Source: Bromus sterilis
Taxonomy: Eukaryota; Streptophyta; Magnoliopsida; Poales; Poaceae
Direction: 5' to 3'
Assembly (NCBI GenBank): GCA_950022295.1
Contig: OX465601.1
Span: 173,231,501 to 173,295,500 of the forward strand
Length of the DNA: 64,000 nucleotides
Within the stretch, counting starts at the first letter, position 1. Each line of letters opens with the position of its first letter. Shown piece by piece: positions 33,549 to 45,700 of this stretch. The notes beneath the pieces are model-generated. The model worked only from the letters and a program-made list of their open reading frames with translations, was not told the DNA's origin and ran no database searches. A program made the translations under genes and the position numbers.

Positions 33549-34668
33549 CTCAATGTGGCAACGGGGCCCCATTCATCGATAACCGGTGGTTAATTCACCT
33601 ATTAGGGGATTGTTTTGGTTATAGATTACTCCCAGTGGGGCTTTTATCGGTATAAGAAAGCTCCCCGGCGGTTATAGCACTATCGGGTCTGGAATAGCAA
33701 TATCCATACCCGATATACCCGCTACTCGGGGATGTCATATGACATGTGGGGACACTAGAGAGATGTCTCATGTATAAACACCAGGGAACCCTAAATCCCC
33801 TCCCGATTCCTCCCAGGCTCCCAGTCGCTGCACCCGCAAGCCCGAGTGGCCGAGCCCCGCCCCCAAGTTCCCTAGTTCCCCCGCATCTCGCCCCCTCACC
33901 CCCCCATCGCTCACTGCCGTCGGCCGCTGCCCATCATCCCACACTCCCACGGGCCATGGCTGCCCCGCACGTCCGCCCCCACGCAGTCCTCCCTCTCTCC
34001 TCCCGATTCCTCCCAGTCCCAGTCCCACGGCCACGGTTGCCTCGCCCCCAAGTTCCCCAACACAGCCCTCTCCTCCCTCTCCCTATCGCCGGCCGCCGCC
34101 CACCATCGCATGCCCACATCAACAACGGCCAACGCTGGTGAGTTCCCCCACTTCGATTCGTCCTCTCCTCCGGTGGTGATTGGGTGCCTCGACCTCTCCG
34201 TGTTGTTCACTGCCACAGATAACCGGCTCGATTCGGAGCTTGCCATGGACCCAGGACCTGCCGACGAGATCCCTGCCAGCCCGGAGTTCAGCGCACCACT
34301 TCCTCCATGCTGATTTGTGCTTGCTAATTATGTAGATGTATGCATGTATATTATGTGAGGCAGTGCATGTATAGATGTTGATTTGTGCTTGTTGATTATA
34401 TTATGTGAGGCAGTGCTAGTATAGATGTTGATTTGTGCTTTCTGATTATATTATGTGAGACAATGTTCATTATACCAAGTGTCGCTAGATTAGTCGACAA
34501 CTTGAGATGGGGAACCCGCTGGTTATTTGCTACCCGTTGGGGATGAGGATGGTAGAACAACCGTCCCCGTGACACTTAATGGGGATGGGGATGGTAAGGG
34601 TTTTGTTACATGGGGATTGGGATGGTTGAGAAATAACCCGTGGTTAGTATCCCCGTTGCCACATTAAG
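33549..34668. mobile_element. hAT-like non-autonomous DNA transposon
   Basis: About 1120 bp with inverted termini TCAATGTGGCAACGGGG (left) and CCCCGTTGCCACATTAA (right). The flanks share CCCTGA (33543-33548, 34669-34674), consistent with a slightly decayed 8-bp duplication. Subterminal GGGGATGGGGATGG motifs lie at the right. No transposase is present. The left half (33765-34320) looks like a gene 5' end: a TATA-like GTATAAACA, a C-rich leader with the block CCCGATTCCTCCCAG occurring twice (33801 and 34005), and short open frames of unknown identity. The superfamily call rests on TIR and TSD length only. Confidence 0.65.
34312..34468. repeat. about 57-bp tandem repeat inside the hAT-like element
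   Basis: Three units of TGATTTGTGCTTGTTGATT followed by ATATTATGTGAGGCAGTGC. No coding potential. Confidence 0.85.
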
Positions 34669-35771
34669 CCCTGATTGCGACCACTACCATCTCCCCCATT
34701 CCAGCGACGTACAAAACAGGCGCTTAAAGATCCCAACTGGTTCCATGCCATGCAAGATGAGTACAATGATTTGTTGCAAAACAATACATGGTCTTTGGTT
34801 CCTCGCCCTGCAAGTGTAAACTTGGTGACTGGAAAGTGTATTTTTCGGCACAAACTTCATCCAGACGGAAGCCTCGCTCGGTACAAAGCACGGTGGGTCT
34901 TCCGCGGCTTCACCCAACGCCCCGGCGTCGACTTCGGTGAGACCTTCAGTCTGGTGGTGAAGACAGTGACCATAAGCGTCGTCCTCAGCCTCGCCACGTT
35001 GCTCGACTGGCCCATTCATCAACTCGACGTCAAGAATGTGTTCCTCCACGGCCACCTCGACACCGTCGTCTATAGTCAACAACCTTCCATCTTCCTCCAC
35101 ACCTCCAACCCCTCCCATGTCTGCAAACTGCAAAAATCGCTCTACAGTCTACGTCAAGCACCACGGGCATGGTTCCAATGGTTCACCACCTTCTTGGTTA
35201 CCATCGGGTTCACCGCCTCAAAAAGCGACTCCTCCTTGTTCATCATGCGCCAAGACTCCCACACCGCATACATCCTCCTATATGTAGACGATATCATTCT
35301 CATCGCTAGCTCCACCGCGCTGCTTCGCTCCATCATCACCTCGCTGCACTCGAAATTTTCCATGAGTGAACTCGGCGAGCTTCACCACTTTCTTGGCGTT
35401 AATGTCCACAAGGATCACGCGGGGTTGTTTCTTTTGCAGCAGCAGTATGCCCTCGAGATACTGGAGCGCTCCAGAATGAGCAACTGCTAGACCATCGCCA
35501 TGCCGGTGGACGCCCGGTGCAAGCTCTCCGCGCTCGAGGGTGCCCCCATTTCCGACCCAAAGCAGTACAGGAGTCTCGCCGGCGCCCTTCAGTACCTCAC
35601 TCTCACGCGGCCCGACATCTCCTATGCAGTGCAGCAGCTCTGTCTCATCATATATGACCCGTGCAAACCGAATCACGCTCTGCTGAAGCGCGTCTTGCGG
35701 TACGTACGGGGGACTGCTCACCATGGACTGCGGCTGCGGCGCTCGGCCGGTTCCGACATCATCGCCTACTC
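34669..35771 (+). pseudogene. Copia reverse transcriptase and RNase H start
   Basis: RT resumes with ALKDPNWFHAMQDEYNDLL after a one-base A insertion near 34723. Motifs include YKARWVFRGFTQRPGVD, HQLDVKNVFLHG and LLYVDDIILIAS (YVDD encoded at 35281-35292). A TAG at 35488-35490 interrupts it. The connection domain YRSLAGALQYLTLTRPD and the HHGLRL segment follow. The frame stops at GSDIIAYS where T2 is joined; about 60 residues of RNase H are missing. Confidence 0.87.
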
Positions 35772-37547
35772 GATTGTTATCACGCGGCTGTCTTGTTCTC
35801 CAGTCTCGCTTCTGAGCTTGGGGCTCGTCTTCCGGGTTGTCTCTTCGTTGTGGCCTGTTGTCGTCGCGGTGCCTGCCGTTTCGGTCGTCTGGGAAACCGG
35901 CGGCGACCATATCGGGTCCTTTGTCGTCATAGAAGCTGCGTCTGGATCGCTTCCGTCGTCGGTCAGCTCCTCTGTCTCCGTTGTAGTAGTCCTAGTCGTG
36001 CTCCGAGTGCGTTGTGTGGGCTTCGGCTTCGTTGCGGACGGAGTCTTCGCCATCCGCCCAACTGTTGGCTAATTCTAGCAGTCGCGCGAGGGTTCGGACT
36101 TTCATCTGTCCGAGTTGCTCCTTAAATTCGATGAGTTGTAGGCCTCGCCTAAACGCGTCGATTGCGCTTTCGTCCAATATGTCTTCTGCTGAATTTTTTA
36201 GTATTGTCCACCGCTGGATGTAGGCTCGTAAGGTCTCTCTGGTGCCTTGCTTGCATGCCCGTAGCTCCTCGAATGATGCCGGTCGTTTGTATGTAGATTT
36301 GAAGTTTTCGATGAAGGCTCCCCGGAACTGGGTCCATGAGTTGATGGATCCGCATCAGAGGTTCTTCAACCAGTGCCGTGCAGAGCTCTCGAGCATGAGC
36401 TGCACGTACTGCATCAGTGTGACGTTGGTTCCTCCGGCTCCTTGAGTCCATTGTATATTAGGGTCATGGAGTTCAATTTGAACCCGCTCGGCATTCGCGT
36501 CTCGCGTATGGAACGCGTGAAGCATAACGCTCCGCATGGCTCGATTTCCTCATCGGATGCTTCTTCGTCGGAGTACTCGTCCTGAGCCGCGCGTCTTCGC
36601 CTGCTGCGATTGATTTTGTTCTGCGTGATGTCTTCGCGCGCGTCTCGTCGAGTGCTACGGCGCCTGTTGTTGTCGTCGTCGTCGCTGTCGCGCTTCCTAT
36701 TCTTGCCGGAGTGCTTGCGCCTGTCGTCGCTGTTGTCGTCGTCATCGTCGTCGGGTGAGCTGGGGTCTCTATCCGGCGTCCGCTCACGAGTCTGTCGTCT
36801 TGCACTGGGTTTCTTGGGTGCCGAGGTGGCGATGGCGTCTTTCATTATCTGTAGGGCTATTGAAGTGTAGCGGTTTGTTTTTCCCTTCCTGCTCTTCTGG
36901 GCACGCGATAGGTAGTCATGGGCGCTTATGAGGGCTTCTGCTGGCGTAAGGGGTTCTGCTTCGTCGTCGTCTTATTCTAGCTGGAAGTCGTCTTCAAGTT
37001 TCCGGACCACTCTTGCCTTGTCACTTCGTCGTAGTTTGCCAAGTTTTGACTTGTTTCGGACAGGGGAGTCGTGGTCGGAGGAGTCGCTCCTGGGTGGGGG
37101 GTTGCGACTGTTTTTTCGCTCACGGTCTGCCTGTTCCTGTTTTTCCATCGCTAGTCTCCATCGCCTCGTCTGCTGGGTTAGTTCGCTCGCCAGTTTGTTG
37201 TACGCCCTGAGCTCGTCTCTTGAGGCGTTTGAGGGTAGCAGCCTGCCGAGTGAGACTGCCTTCTTTACTTTGGCGATCGCCTCTTTAGACAGGAATATCC
37301 TTTCTTTGGGCGAGCCGTCTGCTGCTGCGGTCGGGGCTTCCTGCCTGCTGCTGGACGGCTGGCTATCTTTTTGACTGTTGGGAGCTTGCCCTTGTGGTAC
37401 TTTCATTGGTATGGTTCCTGGTGCTCCTAGCCTTACGACCATCCGGCTGGTGCCTGGTGCCCTGCTGGATGATGGGGCGTCTTGGCGTGTGTTTGAGTTG
37501 TTGTTTTGTCCGCTGCCGCCTGGCGCTGGTTCGTCTACTTCTGCCAT
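35772..37547 (-). pseudogene. T2 gag, decayed and truncated
   Basis: Best start ATG 37547 (MAEVDEPAPGGSG). The N-terminal part is Ser/Pro/Gln-rich, followed by charged stretches including DDDDDD. The retrotrans_gag core has FRGAFIENFKSTYKRP, ELRACKQGTRETLRAYI and ALDESAIDAF-like LDESAIDAFRRGL. A basic RRKRSRR and RNDD-rich tail follows. Damage: TAA at 36972-36974, a frameshift near 36430, TGA at 36355-36357. The frame then runs through the junction into antisense Copia sequence (to 35278). Confidence 0.82.
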
Positions 37548-37970
37548 GAAGACCTGTGATGGTGTCCTGACTGCCTTCTTGCCTACACGTGTGGTGCGGC
37601 TCTTTCATGCTGGGAGTCCACTCGAGTGGTCGCGACTAGCCTGAATTCTTGAGTTGGGTGGTTCATCGCGGTTGCTTTGGAGGGTGACCGCGCGGGTGGG
37701 TTCCGTGTCGAGTGGTGCTGCAGGTGTTGCTGTAGGTGCGTTGTCGTCGTCCGTGAGGAGGAGAGCGCCCCAATGGTTGATGTGGATCCGATATGCTCCG
37801 AAGATCAGATCGATGTCGGGGCGTAGGTCGGCGAAGACTGGTCGGAGCATCGAAAGATGAGCCGTGAATCCGAGGGACTCAAACAGATTGGATTCTGCCT
37901 GCGTCGCCTAGCCGGCGAGTGCCGGTGATGCTGATGGGGCCGCCGAGATCGTGTTCCCAACCTGCGCAGT

Positions 37971-37989
37971 CCCCACGGACGGCGCCAAT
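37971..37989 (-). promoter_or_regulatory. T2 primer-binding site
   Basis: Minus strand reads TTGGCGCCGTCCGTGGGG directly after the LTR end CCCCGTCA. This TGGCGCC-type PBS is typical of Tat elements; I do not assign the tRNA with certainty. Confidence 0.65.
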
Positions 37990-38441
37990 TGACGGGGATC
38001 AACCCCGGGAAATCCCATGGTCAGGGACCCTTGGTTAGTCATGAGAGGCACAGGTTGGACGATAGCTCGTCGCCTAACTGGAGGATACGTTCCTGCTCGA
38101 TATTATTGCGTGGGGAGATGTGTTTACAGGGGATGCCAAGGCTGGTGTGCACAAGGCTAGGGTTACAGATGATATTGGATGATTACGGCATCTCCTCTCC
38201 TAACCTTTATATACTATGGTAGGTCTCAGGGCGTCTGTCTAGGGTTACAGATGAGGTTTTCCTAACCCTAACCCTGCCTTGCACGACAGGTCTTTGCACC
38301 TTCCTTGTGAGTCGTAGCCTCCTACGTCGGTGCCAATTAGCGGGCCAAGGCCTAGCCAAGGCGATATCTTCGTGGGCCCTTCCGTCCTTAGGTACACCAG
38401 GTAGGTCCATACGTAGGAGTTGCGGGGTTACCCCCTCGTCA
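37990..38441 (-). repeat. T2 5' LTR (452 bp, intact)
   Basis: On the minus strand it runs TGACGAGGGGGTAACCCC to TTGATCCCCGTCA. It contains a minus-strand TATATAAA (38206-38213) and a short telomere-like CCTAACCCTAACCC (38264-38277), the same site where G1 entered the T1 LTR. Confidence 0.92.
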
Positions 38442-38690
38442 GCCACTGTCGTCTACTGCGACAACGTCAGCGCCATGTACCTCTCCACCAACCCGGTTCA
38501 GCACCAGCGCACTAAGCATGTGGATATCGATCTTCATTTCTTCCGCGAGCGAGTCTCCTTCGGCGATGTACGCATTCTACATGTGCCTTCATTGTCTCAG
38601 TTCGCCGATGTCTTCAGCAAGGGGCTTCCGACGGCCGTCTTCACCGATTTCCGATCCAGCCTCAACATCGTCGAAGACCCTGTTGTGACT
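38442..38690 (+). pseudogene. Copia RNase H C-terminus
   Basis: Resumes at ATVVYCDNVSAMYLS and continues through RTKHVDIDLHFFRERV and FADVFSKGLP, the conserved end of Copia RNase H. Ends just before a purine-rich ACTGCGGGGGGCT PPT and the 3' LTR at 38702. Confidence 0.87.
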
Positions 38691-38701
38691 GCGGGGGGCT
38701 T

Positions 38702-38899
38702 TTGGAAATCGTCTACGCCTTATCCTGAGCTCCCGAGTTGCGCGCCTCGCGCACCTGCCCCTGTGGACGCAGCGCCCACGTAACGCACGACATGCGCTCC
38801 CTCATGTGTAGATAGTTCTGTTGTAACTACCTCTGTACTTCCTGTATTTAAGGCGCTGCCTTGGCATATCAATACATCACGGAGATTTCCATCCTTCTT
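38702..38899 (+). repeat. Copia 3' LTR
   Basis: Pairs with 25406-25603 with few differences. Confidence 0.87.
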
Positions 38900-38903
38900 A
38901 TTA

Positions 38904-38997
38904 AATTGCTAGGGATTAATTTAACTACGGGGGCCTACCTGTCATAGAGATACCCCTTAACCATTTTTTTATATCTAACACCATGCTGGGGCCCACT
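38904..38997 (-). repeat. G2 3' LTR, piece 2
   Basis: Matches about 62631-62733 of the right LTR (ACTACGGGGGCC and CATAGAGATACCCCTTAACC are shared), with a 13-bp gap. Ends in ACT, the left TSD copy of C2. Confidence 0.85.
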
Positions 38998-39521
38998 CAC
39001 TACAACAAAATGGTCATGTATGGTCGCTTTTTCTGAGACGCTCTTTGTATTCGTTTCTAACCCGAAGGACACTGGCAGAATAGAGACGCTTTCTGAGTCG
39101 TTTATAGAGCGTTGCAGTTGTTTTCTTATAATCAGGCATTTAAAAAATGAATATGTATTATTTAATTTATTTAAGATGTTTTTGAGACGTTTTAGTATGT
39201 GAAACTTTTTTTAGAGTTGAGAAAACATTAAAAATATAATTAGTTTTACCTTTGGTAACTATTGAATTTAACTATGATATAATTTTAATACATAGTTGAG
39301 TAATTAGGCAAGGAGACAAGCCCATATCATATTCCCCATTGCCCATTGTGGCCCGGTGGGTGTAAGTTTGTGGGTTCTGATGTCCTTCTCTTGCCTCTCC
39401 GGTGGTGTGAGGCCAAGGGTAAAGATGAGATAGGCGAGTGGTTAGAGTTTTACAGTGGCACATCGATAATGGTGGTGTTGTTTATTAAGTTATATGAATA
39501 TTACATTTAATATGTATATTA

Positions 39522-39614
39522 CTCCCTTCGATCCACCTTAATTGTCGCAAAGAGTAGTAGGCAGTAGTACAAATACTATAAAGAGTCACGACACTAATTT
39601 CGAACCAAAGGGAG
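39522..39614. mobile_element. Stowaway-type MITE, 93 bp
   Basis: Inverted termini CTCCCTTCGATCC and AACCAAAGGGAG flanked by TA on both sides (39520-39521, 39615-39616). Both terminus and TA duplication are typical of Stowaway (Tc1/mariner). Confidence 0.85.
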
Positions 39615-39839
39615 TATAAAATATAATTTGAACAGATAACTAGAAACAACTCAAAAATATTCATGCAGATATGATTTATTTACACTTCCAAATATTCTTT
39701 GCTTATCGAACGATAATGGAAAGAAATAAAAAAACAATAATCAACAAACTATTTTGGATGAACCAAATTTGAGGCTCCCAAACTATTTTCATTTAACCAA
39801 ATTTTAGGCTCTAAATTACTTTCTTTACCGCCTAACCCT

Positions 39840-41600
39840 TCCCGCGTCTCTTGACTTTTTTTTTGCTTCAAGATCCCGATATTTTACCCTCGCCGCCATC
39901 TCCCCGACCTCCCAATTTATTCAACCTCCCGATCCAATCTGCGCCGGCCGCCGGGCTCAACCCCACCCCGCGCGCCGCCCATTCCTTCGCCCCGTGCGGC
40001 GGAAGCCTTACCCGAAGCGCTACCCTCCGCCGCTAGCTATGCCCATCGTTGAATCCCGTTATCTCCATCGGCAACATCAGTAGTTGGATCCCCGTCAGCG
40101 TCCGTCATCCTCACCGCCGCCAAGCTGCGCTCCTCCCGACGTCGTCCTCATAATCTACATCCACGTTCGTGTCATCCACGATCCAGAGATCTGCTCCGTG
40201 GTGAGTTTCTAAACCGCCCCGCAAGCATCTTCAGCATCCGCCACGTTAAGCAGGTGATCCCTTAATTTTGTAGCTTGTACAATTTTTACCATTAAATCAA
40301 TCAAAATAGCTTCCACCCGCGCATGACTTGTTGAGATGTTCGTTGCCTCCCCTTTCACCGGCACCGAACGAGCACCGGCCCTCAGGTGAGTCGCTCTGGC
40401 CGTGATTGCGGCTCCATGCCGTCCTGCAACCGTCGTCCTTTATCCTAGTGTCCTTACACGGTTACACCGTCGACGTCTCCTCTGTCTGCTAGAGTGCTAG
40501 TGCTACACAGTACAATCGAGTTTTTGTGTGCGTTCCTGTTCAGATCACAGTACTCTGAACATTTGAATTTAATTGTTAAGACAATGTGTCTGAATATTAT
40601 TTCTGGGTAAGAGAACCAAATACTCTGTTTTCTAGATGGGTATCCTATATTCTAATTCAGACATAAGTGATATTACATACAATGTTCTCCTTCAAGTTAC
40701 TACTGATGCAATCCTTATTTGAAGACGCAGAGTGCAGATCATTGTATTTAGGTAAGACCGAGATTTTGATTCTCCTGTTAGCTGGCACCGAGGTCAGTAA
40801 CATGTTTTTGGTCATAATTCCTATTGTGCTTTGTGTATGTGCTATCATCATTTAATTCTTGGTATGCTTTGCTGCCAACATGTCCCTGATATTAGATCAA
40901 GATTTCATTGTACCATTGCAAATCTTTACATGGATAGTTTAACTTAATTAGGAATCATACAGAACAACCCTGAAAGCTTTATGACATGGCATGATCAGGA
41001 TGCTGAGGATTCAAGTTGTCAAAAATAAAAGATTCATGATTCAAGGTGCTCAAATATATATATGCACCTCTCTTTGTTCATCTATCTATGCTCATATTCT
41101 AAGTTTGTGTTGCTATTTTGATTAAAGAAATCTGGCCATCTTTATATGGATTAAGTTAAATGTATGGCTACTTTGTTTTCTGAATTGATTTATCATGTTA
41201 AATACGTGACAAACTATTTACAACTTAACACTGGATGTGTTTTCTTACTGTAGATGCGACCTGTTGTGACTTGTGAGCATACGACAATTACAAATGTTAA
41301 TACTAATTTTTAGATAGGGCATGGATGCATATTTTGACATTTATGAGTACATTGCAGGGGCTTGGATGGTGAGGCCGCTCATCTCAAGGTCATGTCGGTG
41401 CCCCTGTCTCCCTAGACTTTGTCTTGGTTCACACGCAAGGAGACCGCCATAGAGATGATTGAAAAATGAAGGACCAGTTTTGCAGCTCTTTCAGGCAATG
41501 GCGGAAAAATGGTGATGACACGGTGCCTCTGGCCAACACGGCGCAATTAGTTAATAGGCGTGTCTTCTTTGTAGTTTTTTATTATTTGCATCTTATATAT
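39840..41600 (+). other. Gene-like segment inside C2, unidentified
   Basis: A C-rich leader-like stretch (39850-40200) with a GTGGTGAGT donor-like site near 40199, an AT-rich intron-like stretch, and a TTGCAG acceptor-like site before GGGGCTTGG near 41359. No domain recognised. It could be a remnant of the CACTA's own gene, or a captured host fragment. Confidence 0.3.
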
Positions 41601-42201
41601 GAATGTATGATTTGCTTCAGTTGTGAACTTCACACACATTTAGTCGACATATTTGTTCCTACTAATTAGTCCATTAGATTTGTTTCAAAGGATGCTAATT
41701 TTGAGATTGAGATGCTTGCAAATGTAATTGGTGATGTGGATCGATGCATTTATATATTTCAGTAATATTTGATGAATCTGCACATGCATCTGTGCCATAA
41801 TGAAGGAATTGAATTTGAAATGATGCAGATGAAATAAAAATAATAATTCAAATAAAATTAAAATTAAAATGTTACATAGCCACAAAGAAACTTATTTATA
41901 TTTAAAGATAAAAATGACATCTCAACATAGCGTCTAGAACCAACGGGCCCACGTGAGTAGAGATGCTATATGAACATGCCTAACAGAACGTCTCAACTTC
42001 TATAGACGTTTTTAATGTCTCAATATAGCGTCTCATTAGGTGTACATACGCTTAGCCAACGTCTCTACATTTTTTGAGACGGTCCGTGAGAAGACGCTCT
42101 AGACACGCTTTACTAAATCGACTCTATTTTTGCCTAGAGATGAAATAATGCGTCCCTAGCAATGGAATTGAGCGTCTCTACAAGCTGTTTTTCCTGTAGT
42201 G

Positions 42202-42727
42202 ACTAGCATAGACACATACGGGGGTTTAATTAATTTCCATTTAACAGGGGGGTTAGCACTAATTACCCTAGGGGCCTGGCCCACCTGGCAGTGGGTCAAC
42301 CCCACTAGTTCACCACCGCGTGCGCCGACGGCGGCTATAGGCGTGACGGCGAGGGCCGTGCCCTCGACACGGTGGTCCATTTTGGACGCCGATATCACCT
42401 ACGGGTCCAGCACGACGCGACGCACCCATTCCTGGCATTGGCGTGAGCTGGGGTGACCGGCAACGACGCCAAGGACGACACGCGCGGCGGCCGGAGTACA
42501 CGCGGGATGGTCGGGACGATGCAGTGCTTGGGAAGGAGCGGTGCTAGAAGGAAACAAAGCAGAGCTCACAGGGAGGTGGCAGGGGAGCTCGAGGAGGCCC
42601 GGGAGGACAAATCAGACATCGACGTCCGCAGCAGCCGGCGGGGTAATTGGCGGCGATGGCGAGCACCTGTTGCGTCTGGTTCCAAATTGATGCGCGAGGA
42701 CGACGTAGCCGAGCTCGGGGAAGCTTG
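42202..42727 (-). repeat. G2 3' LTR, piece 3, truncated
   Basis: Matches about 62734-63266 of the right LTR, then stops at GGGGAAGCT where it is fused to the pol C-terminus. The rest of the LTR's inner end, the PPT and the last pol codons are deleted. Confidence 0.87.
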
Positions 42728-45700
42728 AGGAACTTGATTGTCCCACAGTACCTTGAGGAACTTGATGGTCTTATTACGAGTTCGATGTTCAGTCTGATCA
42801 AGGATGCGGCTCGGAAGCTCTTGATAAGACAAGTCTTGTTGCAATTCAAGCATTTCATGATCCACTTCACGGATAGGGTCCTTGAAACAACGACGTAGTT
42901 GCGATACGTGAAAGACGTCATGAAATTGTGAGAGGTTCGGCGGCAAATCCATCTGATATGCCACTTCACCACGTCTTGCGAGGATGCGGAAAGGGACGAT
43001 GTAGCGAGGAGCTAGCTTGCCCTTGATTCCAAAACGGTGTGTACCTTTCATTGGAGTGACACGGAGGTACGCGTATTCGCCAGGTTGATAGACCATCTCA
43101 GTGTGCTTGCTATCATAGATGCTTTTCTGACGAAACTTAGTGGCCTTGAGATTTTCACGCACAATGTGAACTTGATCTTCGGCTTGTTGGAAAATATCCG
43201 GTCCAAAGAATGGTCGTTCCCCAGTTTCTGACCAATTCAGAGGGGTTCGACACTTACGTCTGTAAAGAACTTCGAAGGGTGCCATCTTCAAGCTAGCTTG
43301 ACAGCTATTGTTGTACGAGAATTCCGCGTACGGGAGAGATTCCTCCCATTTATTGCCGAAGGAAATCACGCAAGCTCGAAGCATATCTTCAAGCACTTGG
43401 TTGACGCGTTCAACTTGACCTTGCGTCTGGGGGTGATATGCGGTGCTGAGAGACAGTCGAGTCCCAAAAACTTCTAGGAAACTTTTCAAGTATCTTGAGG
43501 TGAACATGCTACCACGGTCGGAGACAATCTCCAACGGAATACCATGGAGTGAAAAAATTCTGGAGATGTAAAAGTCTGCTAACTGACTAGCAGTGATTTT
43601 CTCCTTAACCGGCAGAAAGTTAGCAACCTTAGAGAACCTGTCGACGACAACGAAGATAGCATTGTTACCTTTCTGCGATTTAGGAAAACTGGTGATGAAG
43701 TCCATCTCGACTTTGTCCCACTTCCACTCAGGAATAGGGAGTGGTTGCAAGGTGCCAGCAGGTCTTTGATGTCCGGCCTTGACGCGACGACAAACGTCAC
43801 ATTCAGAAAAATATTTGGCGATGTCTTGCTTCATGTAAGGCCACCAGTACCGTTGATGAATGTCTTGATTCATCTTGTTACTACAAGGGTGGATTGACAA
43901 GGGTGTATCATGAGCTTCTTTCATGACATACGGGCCACAGTTCAGGTTGGCCTTGGCGTCGCTCACAGGAACCACTAAGTGACCCTTGAATTAGACTGCA
44001 TCATTATCATTGGCATCAACGGTGAATAAGGATGGTTTTCCTCTGGCGATATCGCGCTTAATCTTCACAATGTCAGAGTCATAATGTTGTCTCTCCTTGA
44101 TGAGGGCGTCGAGGTTTGATTCAAGAACCAGATTATTGACGTAACCTTGAGGGAAAATCTCGAGGTTCAACTTTTGAAACTCTTCATACAGAAGTGGCTG
44201 CTCTAGTTGAACTTCAGGCTCAGAACAGTAGGATTTACGGCTCGAGACATCGGCCATCACATTCGCTGTGCCCGGGGTATAGGAGATATCGATGTCGTAG
44301 TCGGCTATTTTATCGAGCCATCTTTGTTGGCGGAGATTTAGATCTGGCTGTGTATACAGGTACTTCAGGCTTTGATGGTCGGTGTATATCTCGCAACGAT
44401 TACCGAGAAGGTAATGTCGCCACAGATTCAACGTGTAGATCACTGCTGCAAGTTTGAGATCATGTGTTGGATAGTTCTCTTCACGAGGACGCAACTGTCG
44501 AGAGCCATAGGCAATCACGCGGCGCTCTTGCATTAGGACACAGCCTAATCCTTGACGAGATGTGTCGCAGTATATTACAAAGTCCTTGCGAGTGTCAGGG
44601 GGAGCAAGCACTGGAGCAGTCGTGAGCTTGTCCTTCAGAACCTGGAAATTTCCTGACATTTATCAGTCCACTCAAACTTGACGCCTTTGTGGAGCAGGTT
44701 GGTCAGGGGCTTGGCAATCTTGGAGAAGTTCTCAACAAAACAACGGCAATAGCTTGCGAGGCCGAGGAAACTTCTGACTTGCTTGACATTCTTCGGTGGA
44801 GTCCAATCAAGAATAGCCTGAACTTGTTCTGGATTGACGGCGATGCCATCCTTGGAAATGACATGACCGAGATAGGTGACTTGAGATAGCCAAAACTTAC
44901 ACTTTGAATACTTGGCGTAGAGTTGGTGCTCTCGGAGTTTTTGCAGCACAAGACGAAGATGTTCGGCAGGCTCTTCTTTATTCTTGGAATATATCAGAAT
45001 ATCATCTAGATAAACCACGACGAACTTGTCGAGGTATTCCATGAAGATATAATTCATCAGGTGGGAGAATGTTGCTGGAGCATTGGTCAAGCCAAAGGAC
45101 ATGACGGTGTACTCGTATGAACCATAACGAGTAACGAAGGCAATCTTCAGGATGTCCTCCTTGCGAACCCTGATCTGATGGTATCCCAACCTCAAATCAA
45201 GTTCAGAGAACACTGAGGAACCAGCAAGTTGATCATAGAGGTCGTTGATCCTAGGAAGCAGATACTTGTTTGGAATTGTTGCTTGGTTGACTGGCCGGTA
45301 ATCTTGGACCAAACGGTTCGTTCCATCACTCTTCTTGAAAAAGAGGGAAGGTGCTCCCCAAGGAGAACAACTCGGACGAACGAAGCATTTATGAAGTGCT
45401 TTTTCGATCTCCTCCTTAAGTTCAAGGAGTTCATGCGGCGACATCTTGTATGGTTGCTTTCCAATAGGGGTGGTGCCTGGCTTCAAGTCAATGATGAATT
45501 CGACAGCTCTTATCAGGGGTAATCCTGGAAGTTCTTTGGGAAAGACGTCCAGGAAATCTCGAATGACTGGAACATTCTCGATCCCTTCCAGAGGTGCAAC
45601 ATTCAATGCATTCAGGATATATATCTGGTTTTCGGCATGCTGGATCATCTGGGCTGAATAGTAGACTGTCCGACCAGAAGGGTGCACGAGCCGGACTTCC

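Larger units (their letters stand above)
35772..38441 (-). mobile_element. T2: truncated Tat-lineage Gypsy (5' LTR and gag only)
   Basis: Same family as T1 by its LTR, inserted on the minus strand in the Copia RNase H. The right border is the exact LTR end (38441). The left border (about 35772) is inside gag, and Copia sequence for about 60 residues is absent across the insertion, so a deletion removed the rest of T2 together with host sequence. No TSD is seen. Confidence 0.82.
25406..38903 (+). mobile_element. Ale-like Copia retrotransposon with three nested insertions
   Basis: The LTRs of about 198 bp start TTGGAAATCG at 25406 and 38702 and end CATCCTTCTT at 25603 and 38899; the outer borders are uncertain by about 4 bp. 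The TSD is probably AATTG (25401-25405, 38904-38908). Domain order gag, protease, integrase, RT and RNase H on the plus strand is that of Copia. The gag with WIGYFAPWG and no zinc knuckle suggests the Ale (Retrofit/Hopscotch) lineage. All domains are broken by stops, frameshifts or insertions. Confidence 0.88.
38998..42201. mobile_element. C2: non-autonomous CACTA element, 3204 bp
   Basis: Termini CACTACAACAAAA and TTTTTCCTGTAGTG with TSD ACT (38995-38997, 42202-42204). Removing it restores the G2 LTR exactly. Subterminal GAGACGCT/AGCGTCTC motifs repeat within about 200 bp of the left end and 270 bp of the right end. No transposase. The interior holds a Stowaway and a gene-like segment (39840-41600). 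Confidence 0.9.
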
